64,000 nt of DNA from NCBI RefSeq assembly GCF_041146795.1, contig NC_135172.1, forward strand, positions 36,751,623 through 36,815,622, given 5' to 3'. The number at the start of each line of letters is the position of its first letter. The stretch's first letter is position 1. This document shows, one piece after another, positions 1 to 19,466 of this stretch. A program made the position numbers and the translations under genes. The stretch comes from Maylandia zebra (lineage: Eukaryota; Chordata; Actinopteri; Cichliformes; Cichlidae). The notes under the pieces were generated by a model that saw only the letters and a program-made list of their open reading frames with translations, ran no database searches and was not told the DNA's origin.

Positions 1-3000
1 TTTGAGGAATAGTGATTCTTGTGAGTTGTCCCTTCACCTCAGCCTTCATATGACTCTCTAAGCAGGACTGCTGTGGTTAAAAAATAAAAATAAAAATTCA
101 GAAAATTCTTCCAAATGGCATTGAAACTAGCTTAGCTGTTTCAGGCTGTTTTTGCTGTGCGTGTTATACTAAAAGAGTATGAAATACTAATATGCAGTAA
201 GTGAAAGTAGCAATACAACAGTGTTAAAATACAATACAATCCCAGCCTATCTAAGCCTATCCCAGCTGATTACCACTCCTACTCAGGGCAAATATATAGA
301 GACAGAAAAACACTTACTACATGAGCATATCTTTGAACTGCTGGAGTACCCGATGGAAACCTACACAGGCACATGGAGAACATGGAAAATTAATTTAAAT
401 TCAATTTAATTCATATAGTGACAAATCACAGTAGCATCGCCACCTCAAGACAGTTTATACTGTAAGGTAAAGACCCTACAATAGTACAGAGAAAACCTCA
501 ACAATCTGATGACCCTCTATGAGCAAGCACTTGGCAACGGTGGTAAGGAAAAACTCCCTTGTAACAGGAAGAAACCTCTGGAAGAATTGACAGAAAAGGG
601 GCAGCCACTCCACACAGAAATGCCCCAGTTAACCAGAGGACTCAAACTCAAGATCTTCATGTTATGTGGTGACAATGCTAACCACTCCACCATGTGCTGC
701 CCAGACTCAAACCTCTGTTTATCCGTACTAAATACTAGTTAATGCCTCAAGAAGGAAAACCTAATCATCAGAATGGCTAATTTCAGGATTTTACACGTTA
801 TACTATAAGATATTTATTGTTGATTCATTGAGAAGTACATCTCTTTACATTCCCCAGCTTGTTTAGCTATTTTATCCCCTTGTGATTTACTCCCCATATA
901 AGCCTGACCTATGGTTCTATAAGATGTAGTTGCACTAGTGTTTAGTATGTTTAACAGAGTGTATCTGGGCTATTTAGGTAGCCAGTTTGAAAATAATATG
1001 TCCCTGTGTAGTTTATTTTGTTCAATCCACTGTAATACTGTTACAATGTATATAATTTTGGAAACAAAGAACACCTTAGAGATCAAGTTTCCTTTGATCT
1101 GTCAATCATAACTATATCTGCCTTATTTCCTTTTTAAAAATAGTTTCTATAACTGAAATAAAACTTAATTTTCTTTAAAATAAAGATCAGAGAGAAGAAC
1201 ATGTCAGAATAACTACTAGAAAATGAGCTAAAGACCTCTGTGTTTCCTTATGTAACACTTTGTCTTTTACCATTTAGTCACTTCCCAAACAATTTCTTCC
1301 CTTCTGCCCCCGTGCAAAATTATAGTGCATGTATTTTTCCATATGCAAACATGTCTCTTTGTTTGCACACAGATCAAAATATCCTTAAAGGTTCGTCACA
1401 GGATGGCATGCTTTTTAACAATCATTTTATTAAAACAATAGCAAGAACCTTAAAGAGAACTGATTTATATTAAAATTTTCTGTAATGATTTTTGTCAGTA
1501 CTAGAAATCAGAAATTCTCTTAACTTGGATAAAGGTCTGGAAGCAGAGGATCATCAATGAAGCTACCTTGTCTGAAGGTTTGGTTTGTTGATTTTTAATG
1601 TGAGGCTTGCAGTCAGCATGAGCAGTTTAGAATATTTTATTAAAATATTGCTTAGCTTACAAAGATACCAGCTCATATTAAGAAAACACAATGAGCTTTG
1701 AAGTACTTTATTAAAAATCATTATACCTAAAATATTCAGCACAAAGCTGCAGGCAGTTCTTTGGTGCAAGAAGAAAGCCTGAATATGTTCATCAAGATAA
1801 CTGAGAAACTAAGATACATTATAAAATGTAGTCTTATTTGGTTCTTGTGCCTCCTCGTTCTCGGTGTTTGCTTCAGCATGACCAGGAAGGACTCAAAGTG
1901 TTCTGTTGTATAATCCTCCATTGAGTCACTAGCTGCTTATTGCTGTGCAGGTTCACAGGGTCAGCATTCTGGGCAACTAGTCACTAGCCTGTCGCAGGAT
2001 TATATCACAACACAAACAAATCCACACTAAACACGTAATTTAGAGTTCAACCAGTTCACTCGGTCTACGTATCTTTGCCCTGTGGGAGGAAAACAAGTAT
2101 TTAAAGAAAAAAGTAAATAGAGAAGAGAAAATTACCTTCTGGTCGCACATGCTCATTTTTTCTGCGTCAAACAAATCATGAGTTTGCCTTTTGTTTAGGC
2201 TTGTTATTTAAGGGAGCAGCCGGAAGTGACACAGAATTCAAGACTAAACATTCAAGCGACAAAAATTAGGGTTTTCAGGAGCAACTAGAGATGTTGCTGA
2301 TAGTCAACAGATGGCAGTGTTGCACAGATTAAGACATTTAAGCAATCTGTCCTCTCCAGCTGGTCCCAGATTCCATGGCAGTTTCAACTTGTTGATATGC
2401 ACTTCAGTGAGGCCTTCCCAGCATTTTTTTTTTTTTAAATTTTATTGTAAATAAAATAAAAGAATTGTGAAAGTCACCGCCTTAAATCATAATAGCCTGT
2501 GGTCTAGGCCTAACCCACCACCTGTCACTGTTATTCCGCTTCATGATATTACTTTGTACTTTTATTTAGTAAAATGTTTCCTGCTTTTGATGAGTAAAAA
2601 AGAACTACTTTGACAAAGCACATCAAATAGTTAGGACAGAGGAATCTGTGGAATGATGAGGTCGGCTGCTGCATAGCTGCGATGGTCATGAGTAAACAAG
2701 GCCAGGATAGTGAATGGTGGGGTGTGTCGGTTTTGTCTGTGTGTGTGTTTGTGGTGAGACGCCCGGTTATGTGTTTCCCTATCTGTCTGTCTGACTGTGG
2801 GTGGCTACATATGTGTGGCTGCACGTCGGTAAATGTGGTTTGCCTTTGTCCTTTCTGCTGGTGTGTCGGCCATAGGTGTGAGTGAGGCTAGATTAAAGTG
2901 AGCAACTTTCCTGGGAATACAAACCCAAACAGGTCCTGGGTTGATTTTGCCATTTCTTTTTTTTTAATAGTTGAAATATAATTGTATTTATTTCTTTGTG

Positions 3001-3480
3001 AATTTACACTATAGCCTAAATCTGTCCTGCATTAGTATAATTTTGTGCTGATCTTTTGGAGTTGGTTACTAAAGGATACAAGTTAATATCCTGTTTTATC
3101 TCAATAATGTGGGAACCTCCAGGGCTGATAAATAAAGCCAGTTTAGAACTGCTAGGATTGACTTCTCGAAGCTGCCTCCAAAGCCATAGACACCCATGTT
3201 AAAATGCCCAAAGTTACAGCCAAGTAAAGAAAATAAAACCGTTTTTAATTTTATGACTTTTATGGAGGGGTGAATTTTTATAGAAATTCATGAGTTTAAA
3301 TTATATTGAGGTTTAAACTTCTGTTTAATTATGTGGCCATTTTATATCATTTTATATATCCATTTTATATCAGGTGGGTGGTATTTACTCATGTTCAGCA
3401 TTCAGCTGTGTTAAAAGACAGTATATGGAGCTTTGGGGTTTCTCAAAGCTCAAACTAATTCCATCCATCCAGCTTCCACT
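1..3480. other. Gene-free AT-rich sequence
   Basis: No exon-like conserved frame, RNA gene or intact transposon was found apart from the dispersed repeat at 395-700 and a faint copy near 1950-2110 of the fish repeat that flanks the solo LTR. Open frames here are short and compositionally random. Confidence 0.6.
395..700 (+). repeat. Teleost dispersed repeat, copy 1
   Basis: Diverged copy of a repeat I recognise from percomorph fish genomes, with words such as aaatcacagtagcatcgcc, gagcaagcacttggcaac, ggaaaaactccc and ggaagaaacctc. Parts recur at 11555-11760 and 61225-61310. The family name is not certain; it gives no protein. Confidence 0.6.
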
Positions 3481-4245
3481 TATCCAGTTCAAGGTTGGGG
3501 GGCAGTGGAGGCTACCCCAGTTACTATTGTTACGTTATAATATTATTTTATGCCATGTTATACCCCTAATTAAAGATTGTGAATTATTATGTAGTTTTAG
3601 TTTGCATTATTCTCCTGAATTAGAAGAAGCTGATAACTATTGCATTAGTTAAACTGATTTGCATTACATTAGACTGCTGATTTATTGTGGATGAATGATA
3701 TTGTTTTATGATGTTATAAGAAATACTGTTTGCAGAGAGTCATCGCCTTATTTGTCTGATTAGAAGAGAACAGAGCATGCTGGAGTTTTCTGCCCCATCT
3801 CAGCAGGAGCAGATAAAACGGGGAGCCAAGGTCGTAGCTTAGGCGCCGTGTGAGAGAAAAGCATGTGAATGTTTAGGCTTTTATGATAAGGTGGGGGCAC
3901 CAGAGGCTATAAGAGTTTGAGTAATCCTCCACCATTTTGAGATCAGAGGCTGTCTGCATTCAGTTTCCATCTCCCACGTGTGTGATCATTAAAATCATCG
4001 TTTGACCTGACCCGGCCGGACCAGTGTTGTTATTGTGGTTTTTTCTCTTGTCTCCATCCCCAATATTTTGAACCATAACACTATATTGTGTGAGGTGGGG
4101 CACCCTGAACAGGTTGCCAGTCTGTTGCCAATTTAGAATCACCAGTTAAACCCTATGCATGTCTTTGGACTGTAGGAGGAAGGAGGAGTACCCAAAGTGA
4201 ATCCACACAAACTCAGGGAGAACATGCAAACACACAGCGTTGAAG
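3465..4245 (+). repeat. Fish dispersed repeat interrupted by an LTR
   Basis: Both flanks of the LTR at 3528-4080 belong to one common fish repeat: ttatccagttcaaggt and gctaccccag on the left; gcaccctgaacaggttgcca, gtctttggactgtaggagga and gggagaacatgcaaac on the right. Removing the LTR and one CTAT restores a continuous repeat. Confidence 0.6.
3528..4080 (+). mobile_element. Solo LTR (retrovirus-like or Gypsy-type)
   Basis: A 553-bp unit starts TGTTACG and ends CATAACA (inverted TGTTA termini) and is flanked on both sides by CTAT (3524-3527 and 4081-4084), a 4-bp target duplication. A TATA-like gctataagag lies at about 3906, with an attaaaatca signal downstream. There is no gag/pol nearby, so it is a solo LTR left by recombination. 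The family is not identifiable here. Confidence 0.65.
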
Positions 4246-5240
4246 TAAAGGTGCGCTGCACTGTTGTGCCACTCTCCAAATTTAGCTTTCCCTTTAATAT
4301 CACAATATCATATTAATAACTAATCTACCTTCAGCTGAGAAGTTCCATCGTCAACTATGGTCAAGTTCAGCTAAAAAAGAAAAAAAGGCCTTTTTTGAAT
4401 CTACAGAAGGACATAGCTACCATCTATCTGCATATGGACTATTGTTTTTGGTTGCTTGTTTATTTTCTTTAAAAAAGTTTGCTAGAATTTTCTTTGTGGC
4501 CTCTTAATACAAGTTTTATATTAATATGGCAACAAGACGTTACTATCTCTTGCCTGCTGGTCAATGCAAGTCAGATATTTAACTCATTTTTGCTCTATTT
4601 TTTGGTATCTTACAAATTCTGAAGCTATATTTATCTTATAGGCTCCTAAATGCACAGCACTAAAACAGCTGCCTGCTATAGTCGAAACCAACACACTACA
4701 CATAGCAATCAGAGTAATCTAAAACAGCATAGCTGTGGGCCAGAGAGGTAAACAGAAGAAGTTCTTTTCATATTGCCACGTTGTTCTCACATCATGATAA
4801 TGATTTGATCCTTTATTATGAACACTGTTTCTTATAATTTATTATACTTATTATTACATCTTGTTAAAAAGCTCTTTGGTGGAGAGTAGTACTGAAGTGC
4901 TGCAGACACTGAATACCATAATTATTTTAGTCTAACTTTTCTGACATCTTGCACACACCTAAGAAAACTGGTTTCAATCAAAGTTATACATAAAACTATA
5001 TACATCAGCTAAACTGTATTTCATTGTTATTACAGCATGTAAGTAATATTTGTATTCTGGTTTTCTGGGCTAGAAAACCCAAATGTTTGCCTGGGTCAAT
5101 GTAACAGAGGTGTGAGGCATCACACGATAAATCAAGTGTTATGATCTTTTAGATCATCTTTAAGCAAATGTCTGACAGATGTACATTAATTATGAAGGCA
5201 TAAACATTTTGTTTCACATAACAGTGCATATATGAACTAA
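4246..5240. other. Gene-free AT-rich sequence
   Basis: No coding or RNA feature was seen. A short perfect palindrome of A-tract, GGCC and T-tract lies near 4383-4398. Confidence 0.55.
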
Positions 5241-7821
5241 TTGTGTGGATGCTTTAAGCATCCACACTATTGAGTTCCTGTTTCTCTTTATTCTTTATTA
5301 TTATTATTCTTCAAGTTGCTTCCGTACACTTTTCGCCGTAGAACTACTTCCACAATTTTCAGCCGATTTTCACCGTTCAAATTTTAAACTATTCTGCTAT
5401 TTTTGCTCTTTCCGGCTATGACTTTTGCTATTTTTTGCTATTATACTTTTTAAAATATTCCACTTTTTTCCTTTAATTTGTCCCATTGAAATGAATGGGA
5501 AACTTCAGCAATTCTGCTAAAATTTGCTTGTTTTTGAAACTTAACTACTTCCTCATACTTTCACCTAGAACAACCATTCAAATTTTAAAATGTTCACAAA
5601 TTATTGGGCTATTCAGGTATGATTCAGCTTTTTCAAATCTTTTACTGTTTTACTTTTATGCCTCTTAAAGTTTTGAGTTGCAAAATTGTGATTTTTCACA
5701 AAATACATGTGTTGTTATGGTTGCTATGCTCTTGGCTTCCAGTGTGCCACTGAAGGTTTTGCAATTTTCACTTCATGTCCGAACAACTTCCTGCTACTTG
5801 CTCAATTTTCACTCAACTTCCACAAATTATACATCAAAACGTAGGTATTTTTGCTGGCTTTCAGAAAATGTCACCATCATTGTTGTGGGATTTATATAAT
5901 TTTGGCAAATCTCCTCAGACTAAGACAAGGTCAGAAAACTCTCCATATAAAGTCAATGGAGAGTTTGTTCAAAATCACCGCTGCATTTCTGTAATGAGAG
6001 GCATATTCGAATCGTCATATCTCCTTAACGAAGCAAAGTTAAGACATGAGGCTTGTCCCGGTATATCTTCAGACACTCGTGACGCTCACAATTCAAGAAT
6101 TATTTTCTCACCTATTACCGTTCTGAAATGAGTTGGACTTGTTTGAGGGTAGGAAATTTGTCCTTCGCTCAGATTTCTTCAGATTTCAAACTGTGGAAAT
6201 GAACCACTTTTTTCTCTCGTCATAACTTTTTGTTGGATTTCCACAGAGACCTGAAAATTTCCATGATTGTTCACCAAACCCTGCTGTCTCTTACGGTGAA
6301 AGAATGATATCGATACTCCAAATAGATTTAGAGTTAGAAAGCGTTGTTTGAGGGCAAGTCAAGGCAGTTTTTGCTTCGCTCTACTCAGTTATGGTGCATT
6401 AGAAGTCAAATATCTTTAATAATTCATATTTTAATGATAAATTGTAAACACTGGAAGATTCCCCCATCTCTTCTGAACAAAACGGTGTAAGAATGACCGC
6501 TCTAGCCCCTACGGTTTGGAAATTATGGTCATTTGTTTGAGGGGAGTCCTCACTATGAGAAATAGGCTGCAATAATCCTGTGCCTCTCTGTGCTGCGTGT
6601 GTAAAAAGAGGCACATGTTTTGGCGGGAAAAAGTACACAGGCTCTCTGATTGGTGGATTCAAATTCAGCAGCTCCCAGGCTGACCTAGAAACTTACTTCT
6701 CTCTCCCTGTGCATTTTTTTGCTGATTTTTTCATTTAACAAGTATATTTGAGGGACCCTCAGCATGTTCAGCATTTTTTCAGCTGTCCATTTTGCTTTTC
6801 CAATTTTTCTGTTTAACTTATTACTATTGTGCTAAATAATACTATTTCTGCTATTTTATAAGATTTGTGCCTAATATAGTATTTCTGCTAAATTACAATA
6901 TTTCTGCTTTTTATACTATTTGTGCTAAAACATAGTATTTCTACTAAATGTAGTATTTATGCTTAATCATACTATTTCTGCTTTTTATGGGATTTGTGCC
7001 TAATATAGTATTTCTGCTTTTTATAGGATTTTTGCTCAAACATAGTATTTCTACTAAATGTAGTGTTTATGCTTAATCATCCTATTTCTGCTTTTTATAG
7101 GATTTGTGCTTAATATAGTATTTCTGCTAAATTATAGTATTTCTGCTTTTTATAGTATTTGTGCTAAAACATAGTATTTCTACTAAATGTAGTATTTATG
7201 CTTAATCATAGTATTTCTATATATTTCTGCCAGGTCCCCAGGCAGCCAATCCTCTGTGAGGACTGAGAAATTCAAATTTTCAAATCAGGGCCTGCACGGC
7301 TTCCCAGCCAATCATATATGTGTCCTGAGGCATTCAAATTTGCATATTGGGGCCTTCATGGCTTCTAAGCCAGCCAATCATATCTGAGGGCTGAGGAATT
7401 CAAATCCACAAATCAGGGCCTGCACAGCTTCCCAGCCAGCCAATCATGTATGTGGGCTCCAGGTATTCAAATTTGCATATTGGGGAATTCGTGGCTTCTA
7501 AGTCAACAAGTCATCCATGTCATATATCTCTAAAAATTCATATTTTAATGATAAATTGTCAACACTTGAAGATTCCCCCATCTCTTCTGAACAAAACGGT
7601 GTAAGAATGACCGCTCTAGCCCCTATGGTTAGGAAATTATGGTCATTTGTTTGAGGGGAATCCTCACTATGTGAAATAAACTGAAAGAAGCAGGTCTATG
7701 TCTCTGTGCTGCGTGTGTAAAAAGATGCACCTGTTTTGGCGGGAAAACGTAAACAGCCTCTCTGATTGGTGGATTCAAATTCAGCAGCTCCCAGGCTGAC
7801 CTAGAAACTTAGTCCTCTCTC

Positions 7822-7823
<2 letters not shown>

Positions 7824-7886
<63 letters not shown>
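7824..7886. repeat. (TG)n microsatellite
   Basis: About 31 uninterrupted TG units at the same site within a 1-kb tandem unit as the (TG)n near 8843. Confidence 0.95.
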
Positions 7887-7888
<2 letters not shown>

Positions 7889-8840
7889 AGTGGGAGAGAG
7901 AGGACCCTGCCCTTATTTGACAGCATGTCATTGTAGGATTTAAATTGAACATAGTTAGACTGGTTGACTGGATTAGAGCCTGTGTTTGTGTGTCCCTCTG
8001 TGCATTTGTGTTTCAATAAGTTATTACTATTCTGCTAAATCATAGTATTTCTGGTACTTTTCGGTACTTGTGCTAAATACAGTATTTCTGCTAAATCATA
8101 CTATTTCTGCTTTTCATAGGATTTGTGCTTAATATAGTATTTCTGCTAAATTATAGTTTTTCTTCTTTTTATAATATTTGTGCTAAAACATAGTATTTCT
8201 ACTAAATGTAGTATTTATGCTTAATAATAGTATTTCTATATATTTCTGCCAGGTCCCCAGGCAGCCAATCCTCTGTGAGGACTGAGACATTCAAATTTTC
8301 AAATCAGGGCCTGCACAGTTTCCCAGCCAATCAAATAAGTGTCCTGAGGCATTCAAATTTGCATATTGGGGCCTTCGTGGCTTCTAAGCCAGCCAATCAT
8401 ATCTGAGGGCTGAGGAATTCAAATCCACAAATCAGGGCCTGCACGGCTTCCCAGCCAGCCAATCACATATGTGGTCTCAGGCATTCAAATTTGCATATTG
8501 GGGAATTCGTGGCTTCTAAGTCAACAAGTCATCCATGTCATATATCTCTAAAAATTCATATTTTAATATTAAATTGTCAACACTTGAAGATTCCCCCATC
8601 TCTTCTGAACAAAACGGTGTAAGAATGACCGTTCTAGCCCCTACGGTTAGGAAATTACGGTCATTTGTTTGAGGGGAGTCGTCACTATGAGAAATAGACT
8701 GCAAAAATCCTGTGTCTCTCTGTGCTGCTGCGTGTGTAAACAGATGCACCTGTTTTGGTGGGGAAAAGTGCACAGCCTCTCTGATTGGTGGATTCAAATT
8801 CACCAGCTCCCAGGCTGACCTAGAAACTTACTTCTCTCTC

Positions 8841-8842
<2 letters not shown>

Positions 8843-8923
<81 letters not shown>
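8843..8923. repeat. (TG)n followed by (AG)n microsatellite
   Basis: About 22 TG units, a short aca spacer, then about 17 AG units. It occupies the same place in its 1-kb unit as 7824-7886, so the microsatellite travelled with the duplication. Confidence 0.95.
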
Positions 8924-8927
<4 letters not shown>

Positions 8928-9972
8928 CTTTTAATGGGATGATCTCATTCTAAGATTTAAATTCAATATATTTAGACTGGTTGACTGAATTGGATCTTGT
9001 GTGTGGGTCTCTCTGTGCATGTGTGTTTCCTCATGTGTACATATTTGTGATTGTGTGGCTGTAATAAATTTTTTTGCAGATTTTTGTCATTTAACAAGTA
9101 TATTTGAGGGACCCTCAGCATGTTCAGCATTTTTTCAGCTGTCCATTTTGCTTTTCCAATTTTTCTGTTTAACTTATTACTATTGTGCTAAATCATACTA
9201 TTTCTGCTATTTTATAAGATTTGTGCTTAATATACTATTTCTGCTTTTATAGGATTTGTGCTTAATATAGTATTTCTGCTAAATGTAGTATTTATGCTTA
9301 ATCATACTATTTCTGCTTTTCATAGTATTTGTGCTTAATATAGTATTTCTGCTAAATTTAGTATTTCTGATTAATTATAGTTTTTCTACTAAATCATAGT
9401 ACAGTATTTCTGCTTTTTATGGGATTTGTGCTAAAACAAAGTATTTCTACTAAATGTAGTATTTGTGCTTAATCATACCATTTCTGCTTTTTATAGGATT
9501 TGTGCTTAATATAGTATTTCTGCTAAATTATAGTATTTCTGCCAAATTATAATATTTGTGCTAAAACATAGTCTCAATTTAAAATTACAATATTCATAGT
9601 TCATCACAGTGTCTCTGGTAAATCACAATATTTCTGCTCTGTTGTACTATTTTTCTAAATCATAGTGTTTCTGTAATGTTTAAGTATTTTTGGCTAAATA
9701 TATTCTTTCTGTTATCTTATACTATTTCTCCTAAATTCTTGTATTTTTGAGAAGTTATCATGTTTCTGGTAAGTTACAATATTTCTGCTAAATTCTGCTA
9801 TGCTATTGTATTTCTGCCAAGTATTATGTTTCCTCTAAGATATTGCAGTTCTGCTAAGTTATTCCATTTTAGCAAACTTCTTTTGCTTCTGCAAAGTTTT
9901 TACAATTTCTGCAACTTTTCAGCTTTTTTCAGCTACTTTTTGCATACAGCTTCAGCTTTAAGCATCCACACT

Positions 9973-11190
9973 GCATTTTCGCAGGAAATGCAAATTTTTC
10001 TAGTTAACTTTCAGTTCAAAACTTCAGCAGCACAAAAGAAAATATAGACCAACAGAAAGTGTTCTAGTCCTCAGGTGTGACCAATGAGGGGACTGAAAAA
10101 CAAACCACAGAGCAGCAGAAGAGTAAAACTGTCTTTTATGTGCACCTGTATGTATGTGTGTCTCTTTGCGTAGTGTTTACATGCATTCAAGGATGTGTGT
10201 GAGTCTGCACACCCTTGCTTCAAGGCTCTGGTCAGACGGTGCATAACTGTGGTTGGACGCAGGCTAAGCGCCTCTAGACTACAGTGAGTCAACAATGTCT
10301 GCTCTCAGCGAGAGGAGACATGATAGGTCTTGTCTCATTTGGTCCCTCACTCTTGCGGTGGGACTCCCAAAATGTGAGTGTGTGTGTGTGCGCATGACTT
10401 TAAAGTAAAATTAGCTATTTACTCAGATGTAGAATAAAAGCAGAATGCGTCAGTGTCTGTGTTTACATAAGTTATGTTGTACATGATGCCCCCTTAAAAA
10501 AAATATGAATTTGGACAAAGGTTTTTAGAGAAGGGCCAAGTTAAGGAAAATTCTGAAGCCTAAGCATTAACTGTTCCCTTTCCTTTATGAACCTTCTCCT
10601 CTGTAGGTAGTATAATACCTTAAACCTTCTTTCGTATGCTTTTTCCTGGTTGGTAGCCCATTTTAAGCACAGCTTCTGCCCAATTCTCAATGTCTCAATC
10701 TCAGTGTGACACCCTATGACCCATAACTGGGCAACTATAAGAAAATGGACAAATGGATGGATAGATGGAATTCATTAATTAACTTCACCTAACCCTAACC
10801 TTAATTGTCGCCTAAATTAAAGAGCAAGTTTATCTGAAAGTTGGGGCATATATTGTGTATTGTAAAAGATGCTGCTTAATTTGATATGATATGTGTCAAG
10901 GGGCTCCATCGTATACCAATTTAAAATAAGGCAGACACAGATTAAAAACTGTGACTGTGACCAATAAAAGGTTGCTGGTTTGATTCCAGCTGGAGACATA
11001 AACTCCTTTGGGGGTTGCATCAGGAAGGGCATCTGATGTACCTGTTGTGGTGATCTCTTGTGACAAGGGAGCAGCCAAGCGCAGCTTTTTTAGATTTGTG
11101 TGATATACCTCCAAAAACATATTGAATTATTTTATCAAATATATGAAAAGTAAAAGAAAAACATTTGTACATCTGTAAAGTTCATGTTCC
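9973..11190. other. Gene-free stretch with a SINE-like patch
   Basis: Nothing coding was found. A short telomere-like run (taaccctaacc) near 10791 and a gatggatggatag simple repeat near 10755 are the only notable strings, apart from the SINE-like patch at about 10955-11095. Confidence 0.5.
10955..11095 (+). mobile_element. tRNA-derived SINE fragment (candidate)
   Basis: ggtttgattccagctgg resembles a Pol III B box, and the following gggttgcatcaggaagggca is a body I associate with teleost tRNA-derived SINEs. No clear A box or tail was seen, so it is a fragment. Family not assigned. Confidence 0.45.
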
Positions 11191-11451
11191 TACACTGCAA
11201 AATCTCCAGTAAAAAAAAAAAAAAAAAATCTCCAGTGCTAAATTGACACTAGAAAGTGGAAAATAACTAAAAATGCTAGTAATATTTCAGTGTTAGAAAA
11301 ACAACACTGCTAATGTTAGTCATTGTTAATCTTTAACACTGACTAGGCTACTGTTAGAAATATAACGCTGTCAAAAGTGTTAATTTAACACTCAAAGGAG
11401 TGGACACATATAGACACTTTCTAGTGTCAGCACTGGAGATTTTGCAGTATA
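11191..11451. mobile_element. Short TIR element (MITE), Tc1/mariner-like
   Basis: Left end TACACTGCAAAATCTCCAGT and right end, in reverse complement, TATACTGCAAAATCTCCAGT form near-perfect 20-bp terminal inverted repeats about 220 bp apart, with TA at each edge, as expected for a TA target. The interior is AT-rich with more inverted words (gacactagaaagtg against cactttctagtgtc) and no frame. An A-tract follows the left end. Confidence 0.65.
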
Positions 11452-11554
11452 AGTATCTGATCTGTGAGGATTAGTTTACTAAAATCAATTCATTCTTTTA
11501 ATTCAGTTTTACTCATTGGATTTTTTGTTCAAAACAACATGTAACTTATGGTGG

Positions 11555-11760
11555 TTTATAGTGTAAGGTAATGTGCTTAATGTATTAGAGCAAGAACCCC
11601 AAAGATTGGACAATTATTTCTTACTTATGTCTAAGTACTTGGGGACAGTGGGGAAGAAGAACTGCCTTTCAACAGCAAGAGATCACCTGCAGATTCAAGG
11701 TCAGGGAGATATAGCAATCTGCTATGAACAGCTGAGGGATGAGATGCCTTGTCTGGTTGC
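11555..11760 (+). repeat. Teleost dispersed repeat, copy 2
   Basis: Diverged copy of the repeat at 395-700: gtgtaaggtaatg, then taagtacttggggacagtgg, aagaactgcctttcaacagc and tcagggagatatagcaatct. The open frame across it has no coding meaning. Confidence 0.55.
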
Positions 11761-11819
11761 CCAGCCTGCATTACACAGATACACACACAAGTGAATTTCC
11801 AAGAAATCCAGGGTGACAT

Positions 11820-12800
11820 AACATAGCTGATGTAATGCAGGGGTTATACATTGTTATTTACGGCCATAACTCTTATGTCACAAAAAAAAATCACTGGAAA
11901 GTTTGACTATCTGCTGACTACACAAAGGACTACATATCATTCAAAATAAACACACTGCTTTCATGCAGCTTTTAATTTAGAAATCATCTGAGGCCTATCT
12001 TCCACACACTACAGTCTGTATTTGTCTTGCGGTATTGGCGTTAAAACCGTAAAATGTGAATAACGCTCTAATCTCACTGTCTTCCGTACTTTCTGAGCAA
12101 TGGATGTTTAAAATATGATAGATGAAAATGCAAAATAGAAAGTCCAAATATAGTTTCTAGACAGTGATGCAGGATTCATTATGTGGTGTAGAAGCATACA
12201 CACAATGCTCCACTTCTCCACATGGGTTACGCGTATTGCATAACATTGTTTGTAAAGCATCATTTCTTCTCCTACTCAAACAGAACAGATTCATCAAAAT
12301 AGCTGAAAATGCAATAAACACAGTCCCAGTGACGTGAAATTGAAAGAAAGCACATACAGTTTCAGGTAAGTTGTTCATTTCTATGCATGAACTAATACTT
12401 GTACAAGAAGATCATGCTGTAGGCTTTTTAAAACTGGACATTTAAAAAGAAAATCCTGACACTAGAAGCCCTGTAGTGGGTTTTCTCAACATACTGGGCA
12501 AATTTCCTCAATATTATAAATTCTGAATTTTCATAATCTAATATAAAATCACAATTTGCGATGGGCTTTTTTTGCATATATATTCGATTTATTTATTACA
12601 AATTTATTACATACTTTCCATTTTCTTCTTTCCTTTTAATGTAGTAATTCCACTCATAGATAGATTGATAGAGTAACTCAAAATTGTTGTTAGTAGTCAT
12701 ATGTTGGTCTTGTTGTTTTATTTATTTATTGTTGATGTCAAAGCAGCCTGCAAGGTAAGGTGTAGTCTTCTACAACACTTAACCTTAAACCTTAAAAACC
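11820..12800. other. Gene-free AT-rich sequence
   Basis: No conserved frame, RNA gene or complete element was recognised. Confidence 0.5.
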
Positions 12801-13082
12801 AAGGCTACGTCCACACTGATGCGTTTTCGTTTAAAAGCACATCGTTTTCTCTCAGTTTTGGCCTCCCATCCACACTGAGACGGCATTTTCTCTCAAGGAA
12901 AATGCAGCGTTTTGAAAATGCTCTCGAAAACACGTACATTTGAAAACAGAGACTTTTTGAAAACGATAACACATTTTAGTCATGTGATGCAGTCAAGTGA
13001 CCAATTAAACTAAGATAGCAGATGGCATGATACAGCAGTTGTTTTGTTTGCTCTCAATTTTGACAGCCCTATTAAAGGTTGA

Positions 13083-13523
<441 letters not shown>

Positions 13524-13562
13524 AGACTGTGTCAGCTTCCAAAAAGACAAAAAACAAACTAA

Positions 13563-14510
<948 letters not shown>

Positions 14511-14652
14511 AGTACTGGAATGTAAGCGTTTTCGGCCATTTCAATGTGGACGCACAACTCTGAAAACAACTGAAAACGATAGTGTGGACGTGGAGCGTTT
14601 TCAGACGAAAACGCTGTTTTCAAATCTATCCGGGCTAGTGTGGACGTAGCCT

Positions 14653-19466
<4,814 letters not shown>

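Larger units (their letters stand above)
5243..9972. repeat. Large composite repeat block with three roughly 1-kb tandem units
   Basis: Starts at a palindrome (GTGTGGATGC and GCATCCACAC arms around TTTAA, 5243-5267) and ends where GCTTTAAGCATCCACACT (5251-5268) recurs in the same orientation at 9955-9972. Inside, a segment containing gattcccccatctcttctga begins near 6415, 7535 and 8555; a segment starting aggtccccaggcagccaatc occurs at about 7230 and 8250; a third (tgagggaccctcagcatgtt) is at 6749 and 9106. Between them run short AT-rich units built from agtatttctgctaaat. No transposase frame is visible. This may be a non-autonomous transposon family amplified in place. Confidence 0.7.

Noticed and set aside
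10785..10805. Telomere-like taaccctaacc
   Set aside because: Fewer than two full units; a chance match in AT-rich DNA.
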